Shown here: positions 19,872-34,800 of the stretch, one piece after another | How the letters are laid out: the number at the start of each line of letters is the position of its first letter | How positions within the stretch are numbered: the first letter of the stretch is position 1 | NCBI RefSeq assembly: GCF_036711975.1 | Contig: NC_091968.1 | Location: 29,993,001-30,057,000, forward strand | DNA: 64,000 bases | From: Onthophagus taurus | Lineage: Eukaryota; Arthropoda; Insecta; Coleoptera; Scarabaeidae | Direction: 5' to 3' | Notes under the pieces: generated by a model | What the model was told of the DNA's origin: nothing | Seen by the model: only the letters and a program-made list of their open reading frames with translations | Databases searched by the model: none | Position numbers and translations under genes: made by a program

Positions 19872-22800
19872 GTAAGACTTTTTTTTACAATTTTATAATA
19901 CACCTTAATTTTTTTTAAATTATAAGTAAATAACACATATTTTCCAATTGAATAAATCCGATAATTTCCCATAAAACTACAAATTAAGCTAAAAAAAGGA
20001 AAAAACATTGCGTGTGCTTTCAAATAAATAAATTCGACCAATTAATTTGCCCCAAGTCATAATCCAAAGTCAAATTCACATAACACGAAGATCTTAATTA
20101 CCAATAAAGACATAATTAAAACAAAGATATTACTCTTTTCGAGTTCTCAAAGCGAGAAACTGGGCCATAAATTTTAATATTCCTCGTTACAAAATTGTTG
20201 TTACAACGGTCGTAAATTCTCAGCGCTGCTCCTATTTAGTTAATGAATGTGTTTGTTCGATGAAAAGTACACTAAAAATTACTGAAAAAGACGGTTATTT
20301 TCTAGTCTTGAAACGTTCGACAAAGGGGGGTTGAAGATACTAGGTCACTGTTATATCGATTTGAGACCTACGTGTAGGGATCGCATCTCTATCTCTTCGT
20401 GCATTCGAAATATTTTAAATTTCGTTTTTAATCAGTTTGTCGCAATGCAACACAGCTATCTAATAAAACGGTGCAATTATATGATAATATCACCGTTATA
20501 AATTTAATACATAAATATACATAAAATTACAAAAGTACTTATTGATGTACTATTTAATACATCAATATATTTAAATATAACTCGGGTATTCCCCGAGTTG
20601 TCTATACGATGTATAAATCAAAGGCAGTAATTCTAGTTATAATTGTTATTCAGCGCTAGATTGTTGTATATTTTTATTGAACTAAAAGTGGAACTAACAC
20701 TCGACCTAGAACTAGAAACATTCGGGTTTAGCCGCACGTCTCTTAAGACGGCTAAACCCGAATGTTTCTAGTTCTAGTGTTAGTTCTAATTTTAGTTGTT
20801 GTTCAGCGTTGGATTGTTGTATATTTTTCATTAAACTAAAACTAACACTAGGCCTAGAAAGTTTCGGTTAAACGCTTTAAAAAGTATTAGTTCAATAGTA
20901 ATATATAACAATTCAGCGTAATCTACTGCTAACTAGTGCTATCAAACACTGTCACTAGAACTAACACTAGACCTAGAGCTAGAAACTCTATTAGAGGTAA
21001 TTCTCTGGAATCGGAGCATCTTAAGAAAAAACCAAATGTAACAAATTTTATTCTTAACAATATTGCACTTTTGCTGACGCACAGCTAAACCCGAATGTTT
21101 CTAGATCTAGTTTGTTATTCAGCGTTAGGTTGTTGTATATTTTTCATTAAACTAAAAGTGGAACTAACACTAGACCTAAAACTGGAAACATTCGGGTTTA
21201 GCCGATTTAAGAGACGCACGGCTAAACTCTAGTTTTTCATATAACGAATTTAATTAATAATTTAAAAAGATTAGTTATCATTACACATTAGATCTTATAG
21301 ATCTTAGCTTAATAAAGCGAAACCATACTTTCTCAGTTTCAGTTAAGCCTAGGGTGCTTGCGGTTGAGACGCCACAATTAACACAAAGAAGGATAAGATG
21401 AATTGTCCTAATTAAGCCGAGGTTGCTTGCGGAATCAACTGAACATACTTAACATCATATATTAAAACGCCTCAGGCCGCAAGCGACCTCAGCTTAGCTG
21501 AGAATTGAGAATATGTATATGCTTTGTTACTATTAACCCTTTGTGTCCCAAGAAGTTAAAAATTTTGAAACCTTGTGACAGAATCAGACAGAATTAAAAC
21601 GCTATCAAAATACACTCAGTGAAGGCCTTTGGAATCAATTTTAGCAAAATATGTAATCCCCCTATTTTCGCATAATCTAAGTGTCAAAAAAGATGCTAAT
21701 TCAAAAATTCCTGGAAGCCGTGTTTATTGAAATTTAGAAATGAAACTTATTGTAAATTGAAGCTTAAAGCTTTCTGTTTAAATCGATGTATTATAATCGT
21801 TGGGTTGAATTAGAAAAATATTGAGAAAAAGAGTATTGATTTAAAACTAACATTTTCGTATAACCTGAAAGTGTCAAAAAAGATGCTAATTTAAAAATTC
21901 CTGCAAGCCGTATTTATTGAAATTAAGGAATGAGACTTATTCTAAATTAAAGCTTAAAGCTTTCTCTTTAAAATGATGTATAATAATTGTTGGGTTGGAT
22001 TGGAAAAATATTGAGAAAAAAAATGTTGAAATAAAACTTACATTTTCGCATAACCTAAGAGTGTCAAAAAAGATGCTAATTTAAAAATTCCTGGAAGCTG
22101 TTTTTATTGAAATTAAGGAATGAGACTTATTCTAAATTAAAGCTCGCAGCTTTCTCTTTAAAATAATGTATGATAATTGATGGGTTGGATTGGAAAAATA
22201 TTGAGAAAAAAAATGTTGAAACAAAACTTACATTTTCGTATAACCTAAAAGTGTCAAAAAAGATGCTAATTTAAAAATTCCTGGAAGTCGTATTTATTGA
22301 AATTAAGGAATGAGACTTATTCTAAATTAAAGCTCAAAGCTTTCTCTTTAAAATAATGTATGATAATTGATGGGTTGGATTGGAAAAATATTGAGAAAAA
22401 AAATGTTGAAATAAAACTTACATTTTCGTATAACCTAAGAGTGTCAAAAAAGATGCTAATTTAAAAATTCCTGGAAACCGTATTTAATGAAATTAAGGAA
22501 TGAGACTTATTCTAAATTAAAGCTCAAAGCTTTCTCTTTAAAATAATGTATGATAATTGATGGGTTGGATTGGAAAAATATTAGGAAAAAAAATGTTGAA
22601 TTAAAACTTACATTTTCGTATAACCTAAGAGTGTCAAAAAAGATGGTAATTTAAGAATTCCTGGAAGTCGTATTTATTGAAATTAAGGAATGAGACTTAT
22701 TCTAAATTAAAACTCAAAGCTTTCTCTTTAAAATGATGTATAATAATTGTTGGGTTGGATTGGAAAAATATTGAGAAAAAAAATGTTGAAACAAAATTTA

Positions 22801-25800
22801 CATTTTCGTATAACCTAAAAGTGTCAAAAAAGATGCTAATTTAAAAATTCCTGGAAGTCGTATTTATTGAAATTAAGGAATGAGACTTATTCTAAATTAA
22901 AGCTCAAAGCTTTCTCTTTAAAATAATGTATGATAATTGATGGGTTGGATTGGAAAAATGTTAGGAAAAAAAATGTTGAAATAAAACTTACATTTTCATA
23001 TAACCTAAGAGTGTCAAAAAAGATGGTAATTTAAGAATTCCTGGAAGCCGTATTTATTGAAATTAAGGAATGAGACTTATTCTAAATTAAAGCTCAAAGC
23101 TTTCTCTTTAAAATAATGTATGATAATTGATGGGTTGGATTGGAAAAATATTAGGAAAAAAAATGTTGAATTAAAACTTACATTTTCGTATAACCTAAGA
23201 GTGTCAAAAAAGATGGTAATTTAAGAATTCCTGGAAGTCGTATTTATTGAAATTAAGGAATGAGACTTATTCTAAATTAAAACTCAAAGCTTTCTCTTTA
23301 AAATGATGTATAATAATTGTTGGGTTGGATTGGAAAAATATTGAGAAAAAAAATGTTGAAACAAAACTTACATTTTCGTATAACCTAAAAGTGTCAAAAA
23401 AGATGCTAATTTAAAAATTCCTGGAAGTCGTATTTATTGAAATTAAGGAATGAGACTTATTCTAAATTAAAGCTCAAAGCTTTCTCTTTAAAATAATGTA
23501 TGATAATTGATGGGTTGGATTGGAAAAATGTTAGGAAAAAAAATGTTGAAATAAAACTTACATTTTCATATAACCTAAGAGTGTCAAAAAAGATGGTAAT
23601 TTAAGAATTCCTGGAAGCCGTATTTATTGAAATTAAGGAATGAGACTTATTCTAAATTAAAACTCAAAGCTTTCTCTTTAAAATAATGTATGATAAGTGA
23701 TGGGTTGGATTGGAAAAATATTAAGAAAAAAAATGTTGAAACAACACTTACATTTAAAAGAGTCAAAAAAAATGCTAATTTAAAAATTCCTGGAAGCCGT
23801 GTTTATTGAAATTAAGGAATGAGACTTATTCTAAATTAAAGCTCAAAGCTTTCTCTTTAAAATGATGTATAATAATTGTTGGGTTGGATTGGAAAAATAT
23901 TAGGAAAAAAAGTGTTGAAATAAAACTTACATTTTCGTATAACCTTAGAGTGTCAAGAAAGATGCTAATTTAAAAATTCCTGGAAGCCGTTTTTATTGAA
24001 ATTAAGGAATGAGACTTATTCTAAATTAAAGCTCGTAGCTTTCTCTTTAAAATAATGTATGATAATTGATGGGTTGGATTGGAAAAATATTGAGAAAAAA
24101 AATGTTGAAATAAAACTTACATTTTCGTATAACCTAAGAGTGTCAAAAAAGATGCTAATTTAAAAATTCCTGGAAACCGTATTTATTGAAATTAAGGAAT
24201 GAGACTTATTTTAAACTAAAGCTGAATGCTTTCTTTTTATAATGATCTGTAATAATCATACCTAATAACCATTTATCAAAGAGATAAATTTTTGACTTTT
24301 TGAACAACAAAATTCAACACTACTTTTCACTAAACTTCTAACCTCACATCTGAATGAATAAGTTTAAATATACCTAAAAACCCTACAGTGCGGATTGCGT
24401 CATTTTTTATACAGATTCTTTCTTGTATAGTAGAAAGTACCGACAGTTCTAAATGGGCCGAATAGATTACTACAGTTTAAAATGAGTGTTTAAAACTACT
24501 GGTACTTTAAAGTACCGTCGGGACACAAAGGGTTAATATTTATTTATTTTTGACTTTATTGAAGAAGCTAAGATGATATAAAAATTAAAAGATGAGTTAT
24601 TAATATTTATGTATTTAGTTCGGGTCCCGCGGGTCAGTTATCGTCCAGTCAAAACAGATCAAATTCCTATATCAACCTAAAAACAAACATTGAAGGGAAA
24701 AGTACTAAACGATTTAATAATTAAATTAGAAAATACCAGAAGTTTGTCATGTTAAGTGAAACATTGAAAGATTTAAAATGACGATTAAAATCTGAAAATG
24801 TTATTTTTGGAAAAACTGAAAAACGTGGTTTATTTCAAGACACCACTGTATTCCAATAATATCTTAGAGTAGAGACTCTCTACCCGGGTCTATTTTTAAA
24901 ACGCAAAGTATCTTCTGCGAGATATATATGCAGATTTTAAAACTTTTTTATACCTGAACACTTCACCATTTAATCTTAATAGAAATTTAATGAAAAATCA
25001 TTTTTTAGAAATCTTTTATAATCCGACAAAAAAGTGAATTTAAAATCTGTTTAAAATGACACTATTGGCAATTGGCCAGCGTTTATTAACTCATTAATCA
25101 CGCCGTCACTACAATGTGTTGGGTTCAATGTCAGTGTTCGATCGTTTCAGTAATCAATTCATGAAAACTGAAACTTCTAAATTATTACAAATTTAATTTA
25201 TCAAAACAAAACATTCATGTGTAATTAAAATTAAAATCAGTTTTAACTATTACAACCCAGCTAATTTTAAAACTACATTTAGGTTGTATTCAAGTATATA
25301 TAGATTGTCCTTTTCACTTCATCGAGAACGTTAACAATCAAACATGAAAAAAAATTAGGTTTACATTCTTGTTTTTAGTTCTTTTATCGCTAACAAAGTT
25401 TGTTATGACCACAATTTCCTGCAACAAACGATTTTATTGCCACAATATGATCGTATAATTTGACCTGTTTTGTAAGATTAACGAGTTGCGTTGCGACAAA
25501 GCGATTAAAAACTGAAAATTATAATTATCAAAGCGTTTAAAATTAAAAACAAAAATTCTCAATGAAAATGCCAATGTTTGTTTTAAAATAATTTTATATT
25601 TCAGTCATAATTTGTTGTAATATAGTTTTTGGATGATATTTCGGTAATCAAATCTTTGATTTTGAAATGAACGGCTTCTTAAGCACACTTAAAAGATTAG
25701 ATTAATTATTGATTTTAAAGTGTTTATTACCTTACTTTTTTTTAAGTTTTGGTACTTAGAATTTTTTTAATTAATTAAAAGCTTTGGTTTCATTCGTTTC

Positions 25801-28800
25801 AATCCAAATTTTGACACAAGTACAGGAGGTTGTCAGATGAGTTTTATAACCTAAAAAGAACAGCTGATTTCACCTGCTTAAAAAAAGTTAAAATTTCCAG
25901 ATTTTATTTGAATTTGACATCAATTTACTTTACCGGCAAAAATATTATTTATTAGTCATTCATTTTCCATAATATTTTAATTTTAAGGAAATAGTTATTA
26001 ATAATGAATCAAATTCATTATTTTAACCATAGATGGCGCTTACGACTATTTCCATTTTATTTCCATTTCCAAACAAAATCATTTTTGTACTTATTTTTGT
26101 AATTAAAATACTGAACTACAAAATCAATTAATTTTTAAAATTTTAGATTGTTGTCTTCGTAACAATACATAAAAAAATACATAATTAAATTATCTATAGA
26201 AATTTGAGATAATAGATGGCAGCAGGTAGCGATTAAATTTTATAATTAAAAATTTAAAAAAATTCTTCATGAATTTTTCAATATAAACATAATTAATCAA
26301 AAATATATACTGAAGCGATATAAATAAAGAATTTAATTTAATTTTAATAAACCGATCCAAAAATATGCCGAAAAAATATTTTTTTGTGTTGGTGGAATTT
26401 ATTTATTATTGGCAATGACAGCTTATAACAAACAAATCAAACAATTTAAAGTTATGAATAAAAAAATGTTAATTAACTGTGTTAATAACTCAAAATGATC
26501 TAAATTATTTGATAGAAACCATGTCAGAAATATCTGGTTGTATTTGGAAATCATCTAAAATTGATGGATTTTGTTTAAAACCTCTTGAAAGTTGTTGAAT
26601 TATCTTAGAAATTCTTGTAAATACAGTATAACTTGTTCTGTTAGTTCTAGTTTTAGTTATTATTCAGTGCTAGATTGTTGTTTAACATTCGGGTTTAGCC
26701 GTGCGTCTCTAGTATTAGATTACGCTGAATTGCTGTATATTACTATTGAACTAAAACTAGAACTAGAGTTGTACATAGTAACAGTGCTGGTGTAAAACTA
26801 GAACTAACACTAGACCTAGAACTAGAAACATTCGGGTTTAGCGATGGGGGGACAAAGTGGGGAGGAACGACTGGTATGATGGCGAGTGCAAGAAGACGAA
26901 GATATAGGGAAGCCAGGAGAGAATACAGAGAGTTATGCAGTAGAAAGAAAACAGAATTGAGGGAGAAGGAGGCGGCAGAGATTAGGGGGATAACAAGGGA
27001 AGGGGAGGTCTGGAGGTATCTGAAAAAAGGAAAGAAGGGTAGGGAGACGATAACCAGCGAAATACACATGACAGAATGGAAGAGTTACTTTATGGGATTA
27101 TTGGGAGGGGTTGAAACGAGGCTAACGGGGTTGGGAGGATATGAGGGAGATGGGGGAGAGGAGATGGAGGCGGTGCTTAGGAGATTGAAGAAGGGAAAGG
27201 CGCCAGGTGAAGATGGGATACATAACGAAGCATGGTTGGAAGCATCAAGGGTGGTGCGAGTGAAGTTGTTGGAGGGGATGAATATCGTATGGAGAGGGGG
27301 TGGGATTCCGGAGGGATGGAAAGTGGGGGTAATTTGCCCAGTATATAAAAAGGGTAATAAGGGAAGTGTAGGGAGCTACAGGGGAATTAACCTACTAGAC
27401 TCGGCATACAAGGTATACACGAAGATACTGCTGGGAAGATTGGAGGAGGAGATGGAGTTGGGGGGAATTTTGCCGGATGGGCAGGCAGGCTTTCGGAAGG
27501 GAAGGGGAGCAATCGACAACGTGTATGTGTTGAAGCATTTGGCAGATAGAGAGCTGGATAAGAAGGGAGGGAAATTGTACGCCCTGTTTATAGATTTGAA
27601 GGCGGCTTTTGATAAGGTGGATAGGGGGAAGTTGTGGGGGGAGATGGGGAGGAGGGGGATAACGGAACACCTAATTGCGAGAGTGAAGGAAATATACATG
27701 GAGACGATGGCTAGGATAAAAGTGGGAGATAAGCTGAGCGACGTGTTCTGGACGACGAAGGGACTGAGGCAGGGATGTCCGCTGAGCCCAAGTCTGTTTG
27801 CACTGTATACGGCAGACCTGGAGGAAAGATTGGGGAAGAGGCAGATGGGAGGATTGGTGGTGGGAGGTAGAAAGGTGCATATGTTAGCATACGCGGATGA
27901 CATCGTGGTCATGGCGAGAGAAGCGGTGGAGATGAAGGAGATGATAAAGACATTGGAAAGATATTTTAGGGAGAAGGGGCTGGAAGTAAATGTGGGGAAG
28001 ACAAGGATGATGAAGTTTTGTAAGGGTGGGAGAAAAAGAACAGAAAACTGGAGATGGGAGGGAAAGGAGATCGAGGAGGTTAGGGAGTATACTTACTTGG
28101 GGTATGTGTTTAGGGAGGATAACAGGGAGGGGTCGCATGTGATAGCTATGGAAAAAAAGGCGAATAAGGTGATGGGACAAGTATGGGGTTGGGGGAAGAG
28201 AGTCTTTGGAAGGAATGTGGCAGCGAGGAAGATTATGTTTGAAGGTCTGGTTAGCAGTGTGATGATGTATGGGGCAGAGGTATGGGGATGGAGGGAGCAG
28301 GGACCGCTGGAGGACGTGCAGGCTAGATATTGGAGATGGGTGCTTGGGGTGGCGAGAGAAACACCGGGGTATATAGTGAGGGAAGAGGTAAAGGTGGATA
28401 AGGTCAGGGTGGAGGCGGGCAGGAGGGCAGTGAAATATGAAGAAAGAATAGAAGGGAGGCCAAGCTGCGGGATAATGGGGGAATGTTGGAGGGAAATTAG
28501 AGAGGGAAAGGTCAGATATGGGAAAGGACACAGAGACAACTATTATAGACGAGCGGGCTACTCGGTAACGGAGATAAATAGTAGACGAAGGGTGGGTAGG
28601 GAGATGTGGAGGGAGTTGAGAGACAGGGACCGAGATGTGCAGAGACAGGAAAGAAGGACACAAATAAAAGAGGGAAGGTATAACGAAAGATACAGGGACA
28701 TAATTACGGAGGGGCTGCCTAGATACTTGTTATTGGAAAGAGATGAGGAAGGGAAAAAGTTGGTGGCTAGGTTCCGTTGTGGAAACGAGGAGAGAGCCAA

Positions 28801-31800
28801 CAAATACTGGATGGCCGATGAGGAGAGGTGGTGTAGGCTGTGCAGGGAGGAATGGGAAACGTTAGAACACATGCTGAATGGGTGCAGTAAGTTGAGGGAG
28901 GAGGAGATGGACCGAAGGCAGATCTTAGGAGAGGGGGGAGAGGGGAAACGATGGATGAGAATGCTAATGGGGGTGAGGAGACAAAGGGATGGGTGAGGGG
29001 ATGATTGGGCCGAGGAGCCGAGGGCGTGGAAATGGAGGAAGAGGGTAGAGAGTGAAAGTAATATTTGAATAATGTAAAGAATTGTAAACAATTACTGTAT
29101 ACAATAAACTCTTAATAATACATTCGGGTTTAGCCGTCTTGAGAGACGCACGGCAAAACCCGAATGATTCTAGTTCTAGCTCGAGTGATAGTTCTAGTGA
29201 CAGTGTGAATTATATTTTGAGTATATTTTCATTGAACTAAAACTAGAACTAACACTAGATCTATAAGTAGCTAAGTGCTGTTAGTTCTTGTTTTAGTGGT
29301 TATTCATATAACGGACTTTTGGCTATATCGGACACTCCCTTCGGCGTATTAATCCGTTATACCGAGGTTTTACTGAAATTTGAAATTCCTTTAAAAACAT
29401 TAAGAATATATATATTTAATTTAAATTTCAGGTTGTTTTGGTGTTCATACTCAGTATCGCATCTCTAGTAATATACTTTATAGACGCGTCCAAGTGAGTA
29501 TAATTACTTGTGTAGATGGTAATTTGAAGTTGTAATTAAATTTTTTGGCGATGCGCTCTATGTGACGACCGATTTATTTATTTTTTTTTCTTTCCAGTGA
29601 CGGTGTGGAGCGCTGCCAAAAATGGAGCAACAACATAACGCAGCAGATCGACCTTGCCTTCAACATATTTTTTATGGTATATTTTTTTATAAGAGTAAGT
29701 TAGTTAATTAAAAAGAAATAAGGTGTTAATTCATTAAGATTGTTTTTAGTTTATAGCCGCTAGTGATAAATTATGGTTTATGCTGGAGATGTATTCCTTC
29801 GTAGATTACTTCACGATACCACCGTCCTTTGTATCGATTTATTTAGATCGCACGTGGATAGGTAAAAAAGCTTGTTGATACAAGAATCAATTAAGTTAAT
29901 TCATTTTTTTGTGTTGTTCAGGTTTAAGATTTTTACGTGCTTTACGTTTAATGACCGTTCCGGATATCCTACAATATTTAAACATTCTCAAGACTTCCAG
30001 CTCCATTCGACTCGCTCAGTTAGTATCGATTTTTATCTCAGTTTGGTTAACAGCAGCAGGAATTATTCATTTGGTAAGAATACAAAATAAATTTAAAAAT
30101 ATAGAATTGTCACGATTTATTGCGATTATTTAAGTTGGAGAATTCCGGGGATCCCCTTGATTTTGACAATCCACAACCTTTACCGTATTGGACGTGCGTT
30201 TATTTCTTAATCGTTACCATGTCCACCGTGGGATATGGAGACGTTTATTGTCACACCGTGTTAGGAAGAACATTTTTGGTGTTTTTCTTACTCGTCGGAT
30301 TGGTAAGTGATTTTTTTCTACTTATTACTTTTTAATTTAATTTTTTTCTATTTTTGTTTTGAGTAAAAACACTTCTTTCTATATTTATTATTTACTTTTT
30401 ACTCTATATCTTCGTATACATCATCTTCTTGATGAGTAAATGTTACAAAAAGAATTAAGAAAAAAATTTTCTTAAAACAACATTTTTGCCTGCTTCATGC
30501 TTAGTTTTTTTAATTATTTCTTTGAGTTAAGTTTAAAAAAATTAAAGAAAATTGAGATAAATTTCCTAGATAGATTTAATCCTGATTTTATTTCTTTTAA
30601 ATCTTTATCCTCTACTTAACATCCTTCGTGAACTTAAAAAAAATATTGATACACTCTTGTGAATAACAGAATTGAGATAAGAAAAAATATTGTTATTAAA
30701 AAAATAATATAGCATGTTATTACGATTTTATGCGCACTGCAGGCTTTTCTGTACTATAATCTTTACTTTAAATCTATTCTTTAAATAATTAAACGTTACG
30801 TTAGTTTTCGCTTTTAGCTTATTTAACGAAAAAAGAAAAATCTTAACAAAGAATAATACCTAAATTGTTGCTTACTTCTTCAAACCTTTTTTGTGCTTCC
30901 TACACGTTTATTTTATTAAAGTGCACGCTTTAAACAAATCACACTTGGTTGTTTTGTTTGTAGAAAAAAAAACATTTACATGCATAGATTATACGTTATT
31001 TTCCAGGCAATATTTGCTAGTAGTATTCCAGAAATCATAGATCTCGTAGGAACTAGATCCAAATATTGCGGTGAATATAAAAGGGAACACGGAAAAAGGT
31101 ATATTTTTTGATACAAAAAAGATTTCATTTACAAAAGGTTCTTTGTTAAAAATAATAATTGCTCAAAATTATTATATTGGAATAAAAATGAAATTCGCGT
31201 GACTTATTTTGTTACAAAAAAAATATATAAAAGAAATCAATACACACCGTCCAATTCTCGTTTTCCTTTTAATAATTCACCGAGTATCGGAAGTCGATTT
31301 TCAGCTAATAATAACTTTGGAAGTGGTTGGTGTTAAGTATTGATGATAATTTTGAGCAATCGGCGGGATTTTATTTATAAAAAATAATTTTATAATAAAA
31401 GAATTGTACACAAAGTTACACTTGAAGCAACTAAAACTACTAACTAAACGTAGAAAAAACAAAAATTAATCAATGCAAAAGAGGAAGGACGATTTTGCAT
31501 GCCAATCTAAAAAGTTAAAGTACGTCAAAGGCGTTTTTTAGGACGTTTCAGCCAAGCCACAACACTTTCTTTTCGTTATTTAGAAGCATTTATATTTACA
31601 CCTTCATCTATACATTTAATTAAATAAAAATTAATAATAGTGTGTTCAATAAAATAAAATTTTAATAAAATATTAGGTTTTACTTCAACAAAATAGTGTT
31701 TGGTGGTTAAATAAGATCGATTGAGTGATTCTGCCATCTTCAGAAACATTCGGATTTAGCCGCACGTGTGTTAAGACGGCTAAACCCGAATGATTCTACT

Positions 31801-34800
31801 TCTAGGTCTTGTGTTAGTTCTAGTGATAGTGCTAGTGTAAAATTGGAACTAACACTAGACCGAGAATTAAAAACATTCGGATTTAGCCGCACGTCAGGAT
31901 ATCTAAAGTCCTCCAGGTGACCCTAGATACGAATATCGAAGTCAAATATCTAGGAGTAATCCTAGACAAAACCCTGTCATGGAATGGATATTTGCAGGGA
32001 GTTTTGCACAAAGCTAGACTATCTTTGTGGACTTGTCGTAGTCTTTGTGGAAAAAATTGGGGTTTTACCCCTGAAAAACTGTACTGGCTCTATGTGACTG
32101 TGGTTAGACCTATGATCACATACGGAGCAGCAGCCTGGTATAGGAAAGTCCGACAGACTTCAGTTATCAGTAAATTTTCACGAATTCAACGAGTAGCTGG
32201 ATTGGCAATCTCTGGTGCGATAGGCACAACGCCAACTCTAGCAATGGAGGTTCTGCTTGGCCTATCTCCTCTGCATTTGCATATAGAGAAAGGGGCTAGA
32301 ACAACCATTTACAGATTTAAGCAATATGCTCAAAACTGTTCCGACATGTCCTACCAATGGGCTGCGGAAGACATTATAAGCACTGATACTGTGCTATCAA
32401 TGCCGTCAGATTTGGCGGTATCACTATCAGTGATTAACGCTCGATACCAGATTGTACTGCCTGAGCGGCAGTCCTGGATCGAAAATGAAAATTCTCTGGT
32501 TCGGGCAGACATTTGCTTGTACACAGATAGATCAAAAACGCCTGAAGGGGTAGGAGCAGGAGTATACTGCCAGACACCTCGAATTAAGCAAGCCTACAGA
32601 CTAGGTACGTACTGTACTGTATTCCAGGCGGAAGTATTTGCTATTGACATGGGTGCTAAAATCCTTCTTGAAAGAGGGGTGAAGAACATGACAGTACGAA
32701 TTTTCTCAGACAGTCAAGCCGCTCTCCAGGCGTTGCAAGCCGTGAAAACGGTGTCGGCTCTGGTTAATGATTGTAAGAGAACATTAAACACACTGAGTTG
32801 TGATAACAGAGTCTCTCTGATCTGGGTCCCGGGTCACTCTGGGGTTGCTGGCAATGAAGCGGCAGATAAGCTAGCACGAGATGGCAGCGCTGAAGCGTTT
32901 GTGGGACCGGAACCAGCAGTTGGTGTATCATTTGCGATGGCCAAATATAGGATTGGACTGTGGGCTGAAGAGAGACTTCGCCTACTGTGGACCAGTTCTC
33001 CTGGAATGAGACATGCTAAGGTGTTTATTAACATCGCCACTGTCAAACCCGGGAATATTTTAGGACTTGCCCGTAGTAGCATAAAAGTTCTAATGGGTGT
33101 TTTTACTGGGCACTGCCGATTAAAAGCACACCTCAACTTGTTGGGTTTAGCCGACGATGTTGAATGCCGACTATGTGCGGAGGAAGCAGAGACGGTTGAG
33201 CATGTTTTTTTCCCTGCCGTTAACCGTATCAGATTCTCGATTTTTGGGTCGCAGTTTATCTCCTCAAAAGATCTGAATGACCTTTCGCCGAGCAAGGTAT
33301 TAATGTTCGTTAAGAGCATTGGACTGCACGGTGAAATTTGATAACGATATCTATCGGGGTACAATAGATCCTTAGGGTCGCGGTGCAAGGTTGGTTGGTC
33401 CGCCTACCCGATATGTATTCTATGTAATGTAATGTAATGTAGCCGCACGTCTTTTAAGACGGCTAAACTCGAATGATTTTATTCTCGGTTTAGTGTTAGT
33501 TCTAGTTTTACACTAGCACTATCACTAGAACTAACACAGGACCTGGAACTAGAATCATTCAGACATGTTGCATTTTATGTGGAACGAAGTAAGTCGGTAC
33601 GCTCTGGTTTCTATATATTTTTATATATTGCATCTTAAGTGCAAAATTCACTGTATACTAAACTGACCGGCAAAAAAAACTTAAATTTTGCCACAATTTC
33701 AAAGATGGGTTTCTCGCGAACCACTCATTCGATTTTGATGATTCCTTTTTTGATCGAAAGGTTGATTCTTCCGTAATAATCCTGCGATAGAAATTTTTAT
33801 TCGGATATTAATTTGAGCATATACGGGGTGTAAGAATGAGAAAAGCATTTTTTCTCGAAATTTTTAATACCCTGTGGGGTGCAGATGCTATAGCAGAGGG
33901 TGTTAACTGGAATCAAACGGTAGCTCAATCTCTTCTGAACATTTTGTTTTTTTATTCACTCTATTATCTCTGTTACTAACGAAGATGCAGTGTTTTAAAG
34001 CGAACGCCTGTGAAAACAAGACAAATAAGCATACAAAATAAGGTGGCGCGCTAGGTAGCGTATGTCAGTTGTTTCGAATAGTAAATTAACAGTTGTCAAT
34101 GATGCCGTTGTCAATAACTGATGTTGCGGGTATTATTAGTTTAATTGAAGATGGCAAAAGTCAGCGGTACGTTGCCCATACGTCGAAACAGGAAATTTTA
34201 CTAGGCGGCAAGGTTCCGGTAGAAGACGAGTGACAACAGCAGTTGATGATCGATTTATTGTGCTAAACACTCTGAGGAATCGTAGACTGCTGTAGAAAGT
34301 CGGCATCGCCTTCAAATGGTGCGTGGGGTTGACGTAAGTGAAAGAACCATTCGTCGAAAACTTGCTGAAAGTGATCTAACTGCAAGAAGACCTGCCGAAA
34401 GACAGTGGCTGTTCCAGAGATATCGGCGAGCACTTCTTCAATTTGGACACCTACATACGAAATGGAAATGGAAATGGGGTAAGGTCACAGTATAAAGTAA
34501 ATCAGTAGTCTCACTTGCCTTATATGGCGTCCTCAGATTTGCTACAGCGCACACGCTGCGCGCATTCATACTACGTTTGCTACCTTATGAGTACGTGATC
34601 TTTATCATCGACATAAAAGTTTGTTGCAACATTTATTTCAATGATGCGCGCAGCGGATGCGCAGTAAAAAATCTACGGACACGACGTCAAACGTGCCGAC
34701 ACGAAGTGAGACTACTGCTTTACTTTATACTGTGGTAAGGTGCTCTTCACTGACGAGTCCCGATTTTGTCTCCGGTCACCTGATGATCGAAAACGAGTGT

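Noticed and set aside
19445..20041. 198-codon minus-strand frame over slo exon 1
   Set aside because: It is a shadow of the slo exon extended into the intron, with no recognisable domain.
21680..24240. CRISPR-like array
   Set aside because: The 190-bp units are contiguous tandem repeats without unique spacers, in a eukaryotic intron within a TTAA-flanked element.
27376..28663. Long open frames on the minus strand opposite LINE copy 1, rich in Ser, Pro, His and Leu
   Set aside because: They are antisense shadows of the G/A-rich reverse transcriptase frame and recur opposite every LINE copy.
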